A stretch of DNA of 64,000 nucleotides, from NCBI GenBank assembly GCA_949316495.1, contig OX439003.1, positions 23,126,295 through 23,190,294 on the forward strand. Reading direction: 5' to 3'. Position 1 is the stretch's first letter, and each line of letters opens with the position of its first letter. Of the stretch, positions 36,324 through 49,465 are shown piece by piece. Under the pieces are notes generated by a model. The model was not told the origin of the DNA. It worked only from the letters and a program-made list of their open reading frames with translations, and ran no database searches. The stretch is from Amphiduros pacificus (Eukaryota > Annelida > Polychaeta > Phyllodocida > Hesionidae). The position numbers and the translations under genes were made by a program.

Positions 36324-36408
36324 CTTAAATCCTACTGTCCTCACCTTTACCTTGGTCCTGCATATTTCTGTCCCAGACACAGAGTGTCTGGACTGGTCAT
36401 TGACCCGT
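36324..36408 (-). CDS. possible internal exon, unidentified minus-strand gene
   Basis: An 85-base GC-rich segment on the minus strand with acceptor CCCTTATTATAG and donor AAG/GTAAGT. One frame is open: one base then RVNDQSRHSVSGTEICRT and KVKVRTVGFK, ending in phase 0. The same frame stays open upstream and downstream for about 66 codons in total without an ATG. No domain recognised. The acceptor is mediocre, so chance is possible. It lies between the 40-bp array and the GC-rich island at 36.9-37.6 kb. Confidence 0.3.
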
Positions 36409-36849
36409 CTATAATAAGGGATGGCAAACTGTTTGTTGTATGATAATTTTGATAATCATAATTTGGTGTAGCTTTCATGAACATAGTGTGCCAAAGGTAT
36501 CGACCTCAGATAGTAAAAAAAAAATGATTGACCCCACCTAAGATGTTGAATGGAAGTAAATTGACCAAACTTGGGTGGTCATCCCTGGCACTGAAAGGTC
36601 CACCAAGATCAATACTTGGAGTAGCGCATTCAACAAGTGGGCAGCCCTCGACGGGCCACTCCACCAAGCAACATAAAAACTACCCACCAAATTCTCCTAC
36701 TTGCATGTTTCTGTGGAATTCTATTATTTCACTGAGATTTTATTATTGTCGTTTCTTATGTGGTATTTTTCGTGTGTGGTGGCTGATCCATCATGGACGT
36801 GACAGACTCATATGCTCCCTCTGCATCTATTAAGAGGTTGTTCTGCGTC

Positions 36850-37640
36850 AGATTCCTATTTCACAAGCCCATCACTTACTTGCTATCATCTATCATCTTA
36901 CCATAAAATGTCGAGGTGTGTAGCTGCCTGCGTGGCTCGTCCCATGTCCACCTTTGGGCCTTTGATGTGAGTTTTTAAAGTATCGGCTCACGTCACAAAT
37001 TCATTGATTGGGGCAGTTGATAGGGAGGGGCCGTCTGCGATGCAGTCTCACCGACAATGGCCTACTACTCATTGGCAGAGTTCTACTATCAGCTCAGCTG
37101 TTCTGTAATCACTGTGCATTTATACTCGTCCAGGTACAGACTACTGCACTGCATTCACCCACAGCTATTTCCCTCATGCTGAGCCAAGTGCCTCTGAAGG
37201 CTTTTGAACCTTGCCGGGAAGTGTAATGATGGGGCAAGTTTCTACACTGACCTGGCTTTTATGGAAGCAATCGACTATCATTAACTGAGCACCCAGACAC
37301 ATTGTTAGCGGCAGACGTCAGATTATTTTTCCCAGCCACCCCTGCCATGCTCCGCCGCGTGTCGCTAATACGGAAACGGTAGCAGCTCGTGGGCTGCCTC
37401 AGTCGATGGCATAGAGTGCGTGAGGTCTGAGCCGGGAGATGGACTGAGAGGGTACCAGTCACATCCAAAGATTATCAACGCTGACCAACAACATGGTCAC
37501 CAGTAATATACCACATAGTTTTCTGTAGTTATGAGGACCGTTGCTATGGAGATGTGAAAGCTACAACCTTGAGGACCATTATGGAGGATTAAAGGGAGGA
37601 AGATGTGAGGTGTCAGGGGAGGAGGTGGGGCTGGGGCAAC
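36850..37640. other. GC-rich island, candidate promoter or regulatory region
   Basis: The most GC- and CpG-rich non-repeat stretch of the window (for example GCTCCGCCGCGTGTCGCTAA near 37350). Open frames of about 70 codons occur on both strands (37008-37226 plus, 37259-37468 minus) without recognisable motifs. It could be a promoter-associated CpG region or an unrecognised exon. Confidence 0.3.
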
Positions 37641-37644
37641 ACTA

Positions 37645-38585
37645 ATCCAGAGCTACACCTAACTGCTGGCCAAATTAATACTTTATAACTTTAAAAAAAG
37701 GGGAATAACATAGAGTTAAATCAAGAATTTTAGTGAAGATCGCTTGGATATGCACAGCTGTTTTAAATAGCATTATGAGATGCAGAATATTTGAAGAAGA
37801 TTGGATCTATGACAGGTAAGAATCAAAAGATAATAATTATTAAGTTTTCTACATAAATGGGTTTGTGCCATGTGAATGGCTATAAATCATATTTTCATGA
37901 TCCCCATGTACAATGACTGAGTATATGAGATTCTTGATAAGTATGTCATCTTTTCCTGGTATTAATAGCGAGCATTGCTTGATTGAATTTCAGTTGTTGC
38001 CTGAAATGACTGACTTGTGAAGAAAATGTAATCAAAATGATACAATAAGCTGACCACTCAAATGAGAATTTTTGAATATCAAGGATTCTTTTGATGCAAT
38101 ATATTTGATAAAATTCATTCCTATGTAAGACATCTATCATAATTAAGGGGACAGCCTAAAAATGCTCTGTTTAAACAGAATATATCAAAAACTAATTTAT
38201 TAATATATCCTTGTAATTAATGTCTTTGGCATTATTAGATTTACCTTTCTCAAAGTATGACTAATACATGTGTGTATAGATTTGTGTATGGCAATACTAT
38301 GTACCAGATCCTTTGATTTTAATATTTCATGACCAGATGAGGGATAACTTGCACATAGCACTAAGGACAGTTTTCAACAGGTGCATTGCTGCAGTTGATA
38401 TACAAACCAACTCAAAATATTTGTTTAACATGCCTTATATTATTAGCGATATGTTCAAGAATTTTTTTCAATAGACCAACATTTTAGCCCAGCTTGAATT
38501 TATAATGTATTTTTATAATTTATAACGTAATTTTATAAATCGTATCAGTAATTTGAATAAAACAAGTGTAATCATGTAAAGACTA
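37645..38585. other. unique AT-rich DNA
   Basis: No feature. A consensus donor (GACAG/GTAAGAAT) at 37816 follows a 34-codon open stretch, but the acceptor side is weak. Confidence 0.35.
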
Positions 38586-38589
38586 TTTT

Positions 38590-40975
38590 GGTTATATTGA
38601 CCAAATAAATAGACAAATATAGACCAGATTAGTTACATTGTTCAGATATAGAATTAAGTAAAGACCAGATTGATAACCTTATACAGATATGTAGTCAGAT
38701 ATAGACCTGACTAATAACCTTGTCCAGATATGTAGTCAGATATAGATCTGACTAATAACCTTGTCCAGATATGGAATCAAGTATAGATAAGATTGGAATC
38801 ATGTATAGACCATATTGGTCACCTTGTCCACATATGTATGTATGTATAGACCATATTGGTCACCTTGTCCACATACCGGTATGTATGTATGTATGTATAG
38901 ACCATATTGGTCACCTTGTCCACATTGATCACCTTGTCTGCATATGGAATCAATTATAGACCCGATTAGAATCAAGTGTAGACCTTGTCCAGGTATGGAT
39001 TAAGTATAGACCAGATTGATTAAATTGCACACCCATGCAATCAGGTGTAGACCAGATTGGTTACCTTGTCCAGATATGGAATCAAGTGTAGACCAGATTG
39101 GTTACCTTGTCCAGATATGGAATCAAGTAAAGACCAAATTGGTTACCTTGTCCAAATATGGAATCAAGTGTAGACCAAATTGGTTACCTTGTCCAGATAT
39201 GGAATCAAGTGTAGACCAGATTGGTTACCTTGTCCAGATATGGAATCAAGTGTAGACCAAATTGGTTACCTTGTCCAAATATGGAATCAAGTGTAGACCA
39301 AATTGGTTACCTTGTCCAGATATGGAATCAAGTGTAGACCAGATTGGTTACCTTGTCCAGATATGGAATCAAGTGTAGACCAAATTGGTTACCTTGTCCA
39401 GATATGGAATCAAGTGTAGACCAAATTGGTTACCTTGTCCAGATATGGAATCAAGTGTAGACCAAATTGGTTACCTTGTCTAGATATGGAATCAAGCGTA
39501 GACCAAATTGGTTACCTTGTCCAGGTATGGAATCAAGTATAAACGCAGACTGGTCACCAGTCCAGATATGGAATCAAGTGTAGACCAAATTGGTTATCTT
39601 ATCCAGATATGGAATCAAGTGTAGACCAAATTGGTTATCTTGTCTAGATATGGAATCAAGTGTAGACCAAATTGGTTACCTTGTCCAGATATGGAATCAA
39701 GTGTAGACCAAATTGGTTACCTTGTCCAGATATGGAATCAAGTGTAGACCAAATTGGTTACCTTGTCCAGATATGGAATCAAGTGTAGACCAAATTGGTT
39801 ATCTTGTCTAGATATGGAATCAAGTGTAGACCAAATTGGTTACCTTGTCCAGATATGGAATCAAGTGTAGACCAAATTGGTTACCTTGTCCAGATATGGA
39901 ATCAAGTGTAGACCAAATTGGTTACCTTGTCCAGATATGGAATCAAGTGTAGACCAAATTGGTTACCTTGTCCAGATATGGAATCAAGTGTAGACCAAAT
40001 TGGTTACCTTGTCTAGATATGGAATCAAGAGTAGACCAAATTGGTCATCTTGTCCAGATATGGAATCAAGTGAAGACCAAATTGGTTACCTTGTCTAGAT
40101 ATGGAATCAAGTGTAGACCAAATTGGTTACCTTGTCTAGATATGGAATCAAGTGTAGACCAGATTGGTTACCTTGTCCAGATATGGAATCAAGTGTAGAC
40201 CAAATTGGTCATCTTGTCCAGATATGGAATCAAGTGTAGACCAAATTGGTTACCTTGTCCAGATATGGAATCAAGTGTAGACCAAATTGGTCATCTTGTC
40301 CAGATATGGAATCAAGTGTAGACCAAATTGGTTACCTTGTCCAGATATGGAATCAAGTGTAGACCAAATTGGTCATCTTGTCCAGATATGGAATCAAGTG
40401 TAGACCAAATTGGTTACCTTGTCCAGATATGGAATCAAGTGTAGACCAAATTGGTCATCTTGTCCAGATATGGAATCAAGTGTAGACCAAATTGGTTACC
40501 TTGTCTCGATATGGAATCAAGTGTAGACCAAATTGGTTACCTTGTCTAGATATGGAATCAAGTGTAGACCAAATTGGTTACCTTGTCTAGATATGGAATC
40601 AAGTGTAGACCAAATTGGTTACCTTGTCTAGATATGGAATCAAGTGTAGACCACATTGGTTACCTTGTCCAGATATGGAATCAAGTGTAGACCAAATTGG
40701 TTACCTTGTCCAGATATGGAATCAAGTGTAGACCAAATTGGTTACCTTGTCCAGATATGGAATCAAGTGTAGACCAAATTGGTTACCTTGTCCAGATATG
40801 GAATCAAGTGTAGACCAAATTGGTTACCTTGTCCAGATATGGAATCAAGTGTAGACCAAATTGGTTACCTTGTCTAGATATGGAATCAAGTGTAGACCAA
40901 ATTGGTTACCTTGTCTAGATATGGAATCAAGTGTAGACTAGGTTGGTTTTCGCTATGCAGACATGGAAACATGTA
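38590..40975. repeat. 41-bp minisatellite, about 57 copies
   Basis: Unit GATATGGAATCAAGTGTAGA then CCAAATTGGTTACCTTGTCCA, period 41. Diverged copies flank it on both sides (38590-39040 and 40935-41110). Between about 40200 and 40500 units alternate GGTTACC and GGTCATC, forming an 82-bp dimeric higher-order repeat. The unit is nearly stop-free, so it gives several 79-codon open frames; these are artefacts. Confidence 0.96.
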
Positions 40976-41456
40976 TAGATCAGATTATTTTCCTTGTTCT
41001 GATATGAAAGAAGGAAAGATTAGATTAGATTTCTTGTGCATATATGGAAACAAAATACCGCCAGTAATAGTTGCTTTGTGGAATGAATTACAGACCAGAT
41101 TGGTTCCTGTGAAGCTGTGAAAGCAATTAGCCTATATTTAATTTCATCATGGCCATTCTCTAAAAAAAAGAACATCTTTGTTGTTCACCACTTCTGATAC
41201 AGAAATATTATCTCAGTATTGAATGAGACATGACAGCTCTTTTGTTTTTGGCTACAGACACAAAGGAACATCCCTAATAAATAACTAATATTGTGTTATT
41301 GTGGGCATGATGTGTTGAATCAACACTGCATCCCGACATAATAGGTTTATACCATAGATTCCTAAGCCATGTGGAATGATCACTTCTTGTCTAAACTTGC
41401 TGCCTTCATTTCTGATCAATATCCAACTACCATAAAAGCAAAGAACTCGTACTTAC

Positions 41457-41520
41457 ACAGGGGCCGGCAAGCAGAGTACACAAAGGTCTGGATCTCGTCT
41501 CCGCTTCCCACTTTATATTT
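41457..41520 (-). CDS. possible exon, unidentified minus-strand gene
   Basis: A GC-rich stretch in AT-rich surroundings, ending on the minus strand with a strong donor (CCCCTGT/GTAAGTAC). The open frame reads KYKVGSGDEIQTFVYSACRP then L plus one base, which looks like real protein. The frame stays open upstream for about 20 more codons but I see no good acceptor or in-frame ATG, so the 5' edge is arbitrary. No family recognised. Confidence 0.3.
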
Positions 41521-41559
41521 TCTGTTTTTCCATCTGTGTGTCTTTTCTGATGAATTTTT

Positions 41560-43540
41560 GGAATTGTGTAATTTTTAGTACATATCTTGCACAACATATA
41601 ATTTCATATTTAAGCTGTCAATAAATGTTTATTTACATTAAAGAAAGAATTATATTGATAAAAAATTGTATAATGTGATCAAAAACTGTTTAGAAATGAA
41701 TACAGAATTTATCATGTGATGTTTTCTGAGACTCAATATTACAAGATTCTTGTTACTCTTTGCTGCCATGGTAACGCAGATGCAGCATCTCTCTAACGCA
41801 TTAAGTCACAGTTAACTACAGTATTTACACTATCATAAAATTTGCATCTCAAACTTTGCACCACATTTTGGTTAATTGCCATTTAAGCTCTGCTTGCACA
41901 AGACATATCACACATGTAATATGGATTTATGATCAGTCCAGCATCTTCAAAATCTGTTGGATTAAGGTTGCTCTATTAAATGAGACACGCTGGATTAAAC
42001 ATCCTGAGCCAGAGGAGATTAAATATCTTGATAGATTGAGGGAGATGATCTTTTAATGAAAAAGGATCACTTATTGCATAGATAGTCTTAAATAGATGGT
42101 AAATGAATTGAAACACAGTAATCGTTTATAGAGTGAGGTTTTTAGAATATCATTTCCTTATTGTGGTCATATTGAAGAAAGAAAGCTTAGAAAGCTTCAA
42201 ATCTGTTCATTATATTTACAGAAATTAAAATATTTGTTTCCAGGATAATCATATTTGATTTTTCCACTGTGTGGGTTTCATCTGCCATGTGAGACTTGAT
42301 TAAGTCATAAGATACAGCTCATGAATAATAAGAATACCTAAACACTTCAGCTGCGATTTCTAAGTGTGTAACATTCACACATACCTTAAGTGACATCTTT
42401 ATTACCATAAAATTCCCTAAAGAAATGCATCATCCAGGAATTTCCTTAAAAAATAATTCATACCTTATTACCAAAATCATGTTGCCTCAAATCACTTGAT
42501 TTATGCAAATATCACTACTAATCTCCAGCAGTCTGTTTCTGTATCAGAGTATTTTTCTCAAATATCGTAATATTTTCCAAGTAATGAAAAGATTTTATCT
42601 GATTTAAAAAAAATCATATTTATCCTATTATAGGTGTGGTTTGGGGTCACATTTAGCCATTATTCTATTGATTCATCCATTTTTCTGATTTAGCCATTAT
42701 TCTGGAAGTTTTTTTTACACAGGATCTCCATATCAAGATTTTCTTTAATATTATGTACATCTTTCTCATGTTTTGTTATCGTTACATTCTGCTTGATGTT
42801 AAATTTATTTTGCATCTATCAATAAAAATGCCTATTGTATTCCTCAGTTTTTTTATTTCAAATTCAAGTATTCAGAGAGTGACAGCAACAACTGTCTGAA
42901 ACGTTGTTTATTTTAATATAACTCAGTGTATTTTCTTGAGTGAGTTACAGCCCCCTCTCTGAAGAAAGGCTGGACTGTGTGGACCCTCACAGCATACCGG
43001 TAGGTTCATTAGGGAAGGTAACAATCAATGTATTTTTGCAGATATGGGGAAAATCATGAAATCTCATGTTGTCCTTCTCACAAGAATATATCATAAAACA
43101 ATATCAGCCAGATCATAATATTGATAAACTTTTGTTAATAAAAACCAAAATCAATTTCCTGTTAGCAAAACGGGCTGAAAAGATTTCTTTCTTAGTCTCC
43201 TTCTCCAAACTTAAGGATTGTGCTAACTTGAGATTGCTATCTCTGAGAGATAATATACCATTTTTATATTATTTCAAACTTGGATTTTATTGGAGGCGGA
43301 ATCTGCCAGAATTGTGATGAGTTGTTGGCACATAGAAGTTGTGATTTGGGTGTGCAAAAGGTTTGAGGATTCTTCAAATATTGTTAATATTGTGAATCAG
43401 AATTATTTTTGTTGTCATCCAGAGAACTATTATGAGTATTGGTCATGTATACATTTTAAACTCACCTTTTTTACTCAGAGGCAGCACCTGCCAGTAATAT
43501 GAAGGAATTTGAGCTATTAGTGCTCTCATTTTTTTATCAT
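41560..43540. other. unique AT-rich DNA
   Basis: No repeat, transposon end or recognisable exon. The 83-codon plus-strand frame at 43066-43317 lacks a motif. Confidence 0.35.
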
Positions 43541-43544
43541 TATG

Positions 43545-44060
43545 CAGGGGTTTGTGACCTATTGTATTAGCATTATGCATGAGACATTATGGATCTTGAG
43601 GGCAACATGAATTCATGTTAGGCTTGGGGTGTGACCTGGTGGGCATGATTTAGGCTTGGGGTGTGACCAAGTGGGCATGATTTGGGCTTGGGGTGTGACC
43701 TGGTGATGATTTAGGCATGGTGACATAGATGGCATTAAGCATGGGGTGTTACCTGGAGGGCAGAATGATTAAACATTATGCAGGGGTTGTGATGTGGAGG
43801 CCATGATTTAGCAATATACAGGGGGTGTGAGAATGATTATATATTATGCAGGGGTTATAACTTAGAGGGAGGGAATGATTAAACATTATGCAGGGTTTGT
43901 GATCTAGAGGGTAAAATGTTTAAACACTATGCAGGGATTTTGGCCTAGAGGCCGAAATTTAGCATTACGAGGGGTTGTAACCTTTAGGGGAGAATGATTA
44001 AACATTATGCAGGGGTTGTCACCTAGAGGGCAGCAGGTGTAATCAATATGCAGGGTTTGA
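43545..44060. repeat. mixed 32-bp and about 39-bp minisatellite
   Basis: Left part repeats TAGGCTTGGGGTGTGACCTG at about 32 bases. Right part repeats AATGATTAAACATTATGCAG then GGGTTGTGACCTAGAGGG at about 39 bases. Both share the GGGTGTGACCT/GGTTGTGACCT core, so they are probably one family. Confidence 0.85.
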
Positions 44061-44064
44061 CATT

Positions 44065-46020
44065 GATTGTGGGGAGAAGGAACATATCAATCACAGACAC
44101 CTGTAGCAGGTGCTACCTGCCATATATAACCACAATCACAGTGACAAATGAATCCGGCAACCAGGCAATACAAAGTTTGCTTACAGCTACACTGACATAA
44201 ATTTAGCATCTCAGACAATTTGTAGCATTTTTTCATCTTCCCATTTAGCACTAAATAACTGGTTGAGGAAAAAATCACAGTCTATTTTGTACCACAATAA
44301 TGACATCAAAATATATTCTTTAGTTTTTTGTAAGTAGTTAATCAAGCAGATAAGTATCACAATATAATTTTTGTTGGATTGTATTTATATTATATATAGT
44401 CTTATGTCTTTTCTAATTTCATTTGGCTTTATACCTGAGATAAGGAGTCTTAGGCCTGAACAGAAATTTTATTGACCATTCTTTATGGACTAAAATGTAC
44501 CTAAGGAAACATTAAATCACTCTTATTTTTATCATTAGTCAGCCAGTCTTCCTCAGTTATAAGGTAACTAATTTTAAATATCCTTTAGAAGATATTTCCA
44601 AATAGTTTTTTTCCAATATGAAATGCAAGGTAAGTTTTTTATTGCTCAATCATAGATGAAAGAAACATTTCAACTCATTACCCTTAAAATATGATCACTT
44701 ATTGCAATGTTATCCAGCATAATGTGGTCATTTTGGGAGATATGATTCATGTACACCAGTCTCTGGTGGCTTAACATACACAGGGGCAAAGATCCTGCTT
44801 GACTGAGCTGCATGGTTGGCTTTTTTTGGGTCAATTCTCACCGCTCAAGTGGGCCATGCTGCCACCTGCTGTGCTAAAATCTGTCACACATGGGGAAACT
44901 TTGTAGACATGCAAGCTTGACTCATGATAGGAACAAATGTTGATTGACATTGCATTTTATTTCACTATATGTACTTCTTATTTTAAAAGGAAATTTGCTA
45001 AAAGAAAATTTCATCTGGATAAGTCAGAACTAAAATGACACCAAAATAAAAATAAATCTAACAGGAACTGCAACACCTACACCCCCAGTGAACATAGCAC
45101 TGGAGATTCCATATTTCCTCCAAAATTCAAATCTGCCTTGCATAGTTATCAAAATAACTATGCAAGTGAATGTTTTGGAAACTGTTTTCTTTTTTCCATA
45201 ATTGCTTGTTTGGATATTTATTTGTATATATTTTTTCATACCAAAGTGGATGAAACTTAAGTGAAAAATCTAATAGTTCAGGATAATGATGATTAATCTA
45301 TAAGTATAAGTCAATGTGCATCATTGCTATAGTCCCTCATTGAACTGATTTGGTGACATTCCCAGTCTCAAAGTTTGACAAAAAGCAATTTTAATGAAGG
45401 ATAAATTTTCCTCTTTTGGTCTTTCTCTGTAGAGTAGGCTTGAGAGGTGAAAGCAAGGTTATTCTAAGAGCTCAATCAATGCTATGATTGCATGTATGAA
45501 AGCATCAGTGCCTCAGTCTGGTTTTGATGCTATAGTCTGGGCATGCTCACAACAACATGGTCTCAATATAACCTTAATTGAGCAGGGTAAACTATATGTC
45601 GCATTGTATGGGTGGGAAGTGCATGGAGCTTGTCATCAGTGCCAGTCAGTGCGTGCCATGATATTGATGTATCTGGGTGTCTGTCTGTGGGTGGACTGGA
45701 CAGTCAGGTGCCACTGGTCTAACCATGTCAAGTCCTGTGCTGTATAATTACCCACACTCTACTTCTAGCATTTGCAAAGAGGCATTTGTACTGTTTTTGC
45801 ACCTGCCTTCATTTAAAGATTTTATCCAATAGCTGGAAACACCTGCACCTGTAGAACAGGCTCTGTAGAGTGCTGGGATTTATGGCCCAGACTAAGAAAT
45901 AATTCTTATTGACATCAAACTGAGGCTGGGCATTAAAATAAGATGCATTGCCCTATTTATACAATCTATAGCATGTAAGAAACACTAACTGGTCTCAAAA
46001 TGTTTTCCTGTTAGTTGCCT
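44065..46020. other. unique DNA
   Basis: No gene recognised. A consensus donor follows AATGCAAG at about 44630 with only a weak acceptor upstream. A GC-balanced patch lies at 44740-44900. The 87-codon plus-strand frame at 45484-45747 has no recognisable motif. Confidence 0.35.
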
Positions 46021-46023
46021 CAG

Positions 46024-46056
46024 GATTTATTTTAGTCAACCCTCTTATTTCAAAAC
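46024..46056 (+). other. splice-flanked 33-base segment
   Basis: Acceptor TTCCTGTTAGTTGCCTCAG and donor AAAAC/GTAAGTATC bound 33 bases. One frame continues the phase of the exon at 26508 (IYFSQPSYFK). AT-rich and short, so weak evidence. Confidence 0.15.
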
Positions 46057-46650
46057 GTAAGTATCTAAACCATGAACAAATTTTATTAAAAAGTAACACA
46101 GTGATAGTAATAACTTAGAAAACCTTGCCATAGGAAGTTGAAGGCCACCACAAGGCTAGAGATGACAAGGCTTGAATTATAAGGTGTTATGCATGCTGCC
46201 TCTGTGCAGTCTAACGATATGCAGATATGATCATGTCTGACTGCAGAGAAAAAACAAAATGGTAGAGGCAGCTGCCCGTATTCTTCATTATTCTGTTGTT
46301 ATATTCCTTGGAAATACATGGCCATCAATAACTTGCCTTATCTAATATGGCTTGATATGGTTTTTAAACAATATGACGAGTCGATATATCGTAACAGAAC
46401 AAAAGCATTGTGTTGAAGACATTAAGAAAACATTATGTTCAGCAATTCTTTTATCTCTGTTATAAGACATCTGAAAAGGCATTAAATTTCACCGACTCAC
46501 AAGAACAGTAAAAATTAATGAACTTCCATAAAAAATGCTTGAAGATATATTGTGTCTTTGATACCAACAATTTGATGTGTGCAATAGCTTCCACAGCAAA
46601 TACTAATATATAACCCAGCCCTGCTTACTGTATGAAGTGGTGAGATGAGA

Positions 46651-46685
46651 ATGAGACAGGGTGAGACAGGGTGAGACAGGGTGAG
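46651..46685. repeat. 10-bp tandem repeat, 3 to 4 copies
   Basis: GTGAGACAGG repeated in perfect tandem, with diverged copies on each side. Confidence 0.9.
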
Positions 46686-47439
46686 AGAATGCCTTCAGAT
46701 GAGCCTCAACTGAATGATATGACTTAGAATTGATGTCATTTCCTTAAAAAAGATGACATCAAAACATGCTTGGTACACCAGGGGGTGCACTACTTGGATC
46801 AATTATGGTAATCTTTCATTCATTGTCTCATGTTCGTGATGACTGTATGTCCTTCCTACGCATGTTTTAATGACACAGCATCATCTTTCATCTTGTTTTC
46901 CCATGTCTGCTGCATGCGGAATCTCGTATGTGCATGCACGGCCCGATGTGCATGTCACATGCAAATGCATTAATGAACAATGATGTTTTTAGACTTTTTA
47001 CAAGCCACATGTGTATTTTTGGCTAATTAAAAGAGAGGAAAACGATAAATTGCAATTGATTTTTGTCTTTAAAATCCCACTGATATTTCAGTTTGTGGAT
47101 GTAAGGTTTTGTGGTATATTTAGACATTGGTTTGTACCTGTGATTGGCATACGTCATTGCAATGAGAGTGGGAGGCAGCACGCGTGATGATGATGATGGT
47201 TGCAAAGATCAAGTTGGATTATTTCCTTTTGCCATCAAATTGCCAATGAAAGTAGAATCACTGGATGCATTGTGTTTGTAGGTGCTGATTCAATAAGCAA
47301 TGTTGATTACGTTTTTCATGGCTTCAGAAATCTTTGCATCTGATTTTAATTTTAGTTTGATGAAAAAAAGTTTTTAGATTGTATTTAACAGAAAATGACA
47401 AAATAGTTAGCAGGTGCTTATGTGATGGAAATTCTAATT

Positions 47440-48200
47440 TGATTCTTTTAGTCTGAAAGAAGACAAAACAAATCTTTCAGTCTGACATTGTGGATTAGTT
47501 GAATAGATTTGTTCCCTTTAACTTGAGCAAAACCTTTAATTAGAATAAAACATTTTCAATCTGATATTGCGGGAGGTTATACTATGCATGTTTGGTCTAT
47601 CAAGTACATTATTTGGAATATCAAGGTGGTTGTTTAAACACTACCATTCTTGTCCAAGACTGTTCATTTAAATGTGATTGGTAATTTAGCTTGTAATTGG
47701 AGACGATCTTTTCAGTCCAGTTTCAATCTAATCAATTAGTCTGAGATAAGAAAAAAATGAAATTAATCATTTCAATCTGAGATTAGGACTAGTAATTATG
47801 AAACATTTTATGCTGAGATTAGGATTGGTTCTAATTTATTCATTTCGCCTGAAACATTTAATTCTTTAGGAGAGCCATATAAGTAAACAATTATCTTCCA
47901 TATGTGGACAGTTCACAATTTATTCATTTTGATCTAAAATCCTTTCAGTCTGAGATTATTGTTGCTTACAGTTTATTAATTTTAATCTAAGATTAAGACT
48001 GGTTTCCCTTTATTCATTTTAATTTGAGATTCAGGCTGTAAAAATATATTCCTTTTAAACTTAGATTAGTAGAACTGATTCGATTATTTTATTAATATGT
48101 TAGTGGTTAGGACTAGTTACAACCTAATCATGGAAGTGGGATAAATGGATCTGAGAATATAATCATTTTAGTGTGAGGTAAGGATGGCTGGCTTCAATGA
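47440..48200. repeat. ancient, highly degenerate tandem repeat
   Basis: Motifs of the type TTTCAATCTGAGATTAGGAC and TTTATTCATTTTAATCTGAG recur irregularly at a few tens of bases. The period is not fixed, consistent with a decayed minisatellite. Confidence 0.55.
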
Positions 48201-48204
48201 GATT

Positions 48205-49080
48205 ATTTTAGACTGAATTGATACAATTGACAAAAATTGAATACGACATCAGTCATTTCTTATCAATAAAATGATTTTTAAAAAACAACGCAAATCATGT
48301 GAGATCATGTGTTTTTTGTGAGATACAATTTGTAACAAACATGTAGTACAGGATTTTACAGCACTACATTTCAAGCATTTAATTTTGAGATATATTGTAA
48401 ATGATTTGCATTGAGGACCAGTGATCTTCATATAAGGCTGTCTCCAGGGATGTTGTATTTGGGTGGGTGTGGGTACATATAGTGGACAGGCCTTTGTGAC
48501 ACAAAATGATAGGCTCCCAACTATGATGAAATGTGCCGGATATCTAGACACACATGGATCGCAGATAACACTATTGATCACTGCCAAAATTCACCATCAT
48601 CTCAAGAGTCAAACTGCACAGCATTTCTGTTCAATCATATTGAATACATACAATTTTTCATTTTAAACTGTTATATTGGCAATTTATTCATGGTTAGCAC
48701 ACATAATTTCAACATCAGATTGATTACTGGATCCAATTCTTTAATTTCATATTTTCAGGCATGGGAGAGCTTTCGAATTTGCTGGACAACATTGACAGCT
48801 TTTATTTTAAAATTCTTCCAGTTGATCTGATAAATGTCTAAATGTTTGATGTACCTCTTCATTTTTTGATAATTAAGATTTGAAAGGGGATACTCAGTGA
48901 TTAAATTGATGTAAAAAATACTTCAATTGTTTACTGCACTGCAATGCCATATGCAGAACATGAATTAAACATTTGAGCATTTGTTTGGGAATTCAAGGAT
49001 CAGTTACATATTTGTAGTATGGCAAAGTTCAAAGCTCTACCACCCCAATTTTATTTTGATAATAAAACATTATTAAGAGA
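48205..49080. other. unique DNA
   Basis: A 112-codon minus-strand open frame (48249-48587) begins MAVINSVICDPCVSRYPAHF but shows no recognised domain or splice context. An AG-preceded frame near 48760 (MGELSNLLDNIDSFYF) is short and unsupported. Confidence 0.3.
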
Positions 49081-49336
49081 AATCAATAACAGTGAGTTTT
49101 ACATCTACATATTTCCATAATCTCTAACCCGTTTGTCCTTACAATTAATATGTGCTTGTGTTTTAGAGCTTTTTGTGTGGTAACATTTAGTGCGTATAGC
49201 AATGATCCATATGAAACCGATAATCTGAACGTGTCATCAGTTTCTATCAATGGTGTGATTCTAAAATCTTGACTCCTGTCATATATTCCGGCAGTGAACG
49301 CTGTGTCTATTTGACTTGATGGGGAATGCTGCATAC

Positions 49337-49465
49337 TTTGAGGGAGAAGTTGGTTTTGGCTCGGAGTCTGATGCTATCATTCACTGCTTCTATTTGGAGG
49401 GCCCTATTTTCAATAACCACCTCATATCCCACTATATCACCAGAATTACATGCGACTCGCTGAAT
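49337..49465 (-). CDS. probable exon or decayed coding sequence, unidentified
   Basis: On the minus strand, acceptor CTAATATATACTCAG and donor AAA/GTATGC bound 129 bases, exactly 43 codons with phase 0 at both ends. The protein (IQRVACNSGDIVGYEVVIEN, then RALQIEAVNDSIRLRAKTNF and SLK) has a balanced, beta-rich composition unlike the surrounding AT-rich noise. The open frame extends upstream to 49561. A second, overlapping minus-strand frame at 49083-49334 (with ITPLIETDDTFRLSVSYGS) is also coding-like. Together they suggest a host exon cluster or an old pseudogene. I recognise no family. Confidence 0.38.

Noticed and set aside
39016-41120. Three similar plus-strand frames spaced 943 bases apart as possible paralogous genes
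   Set aside because: They are phases of the 41-bp repeat (943 = 23 x 41), not genes.
48249-48587. 112-codon minus-strand open frame as a gene
   Set aside because: Atypical composition, no domain, no splice or promoter context. Frames of this size are expected by chance in a 64 kb window.
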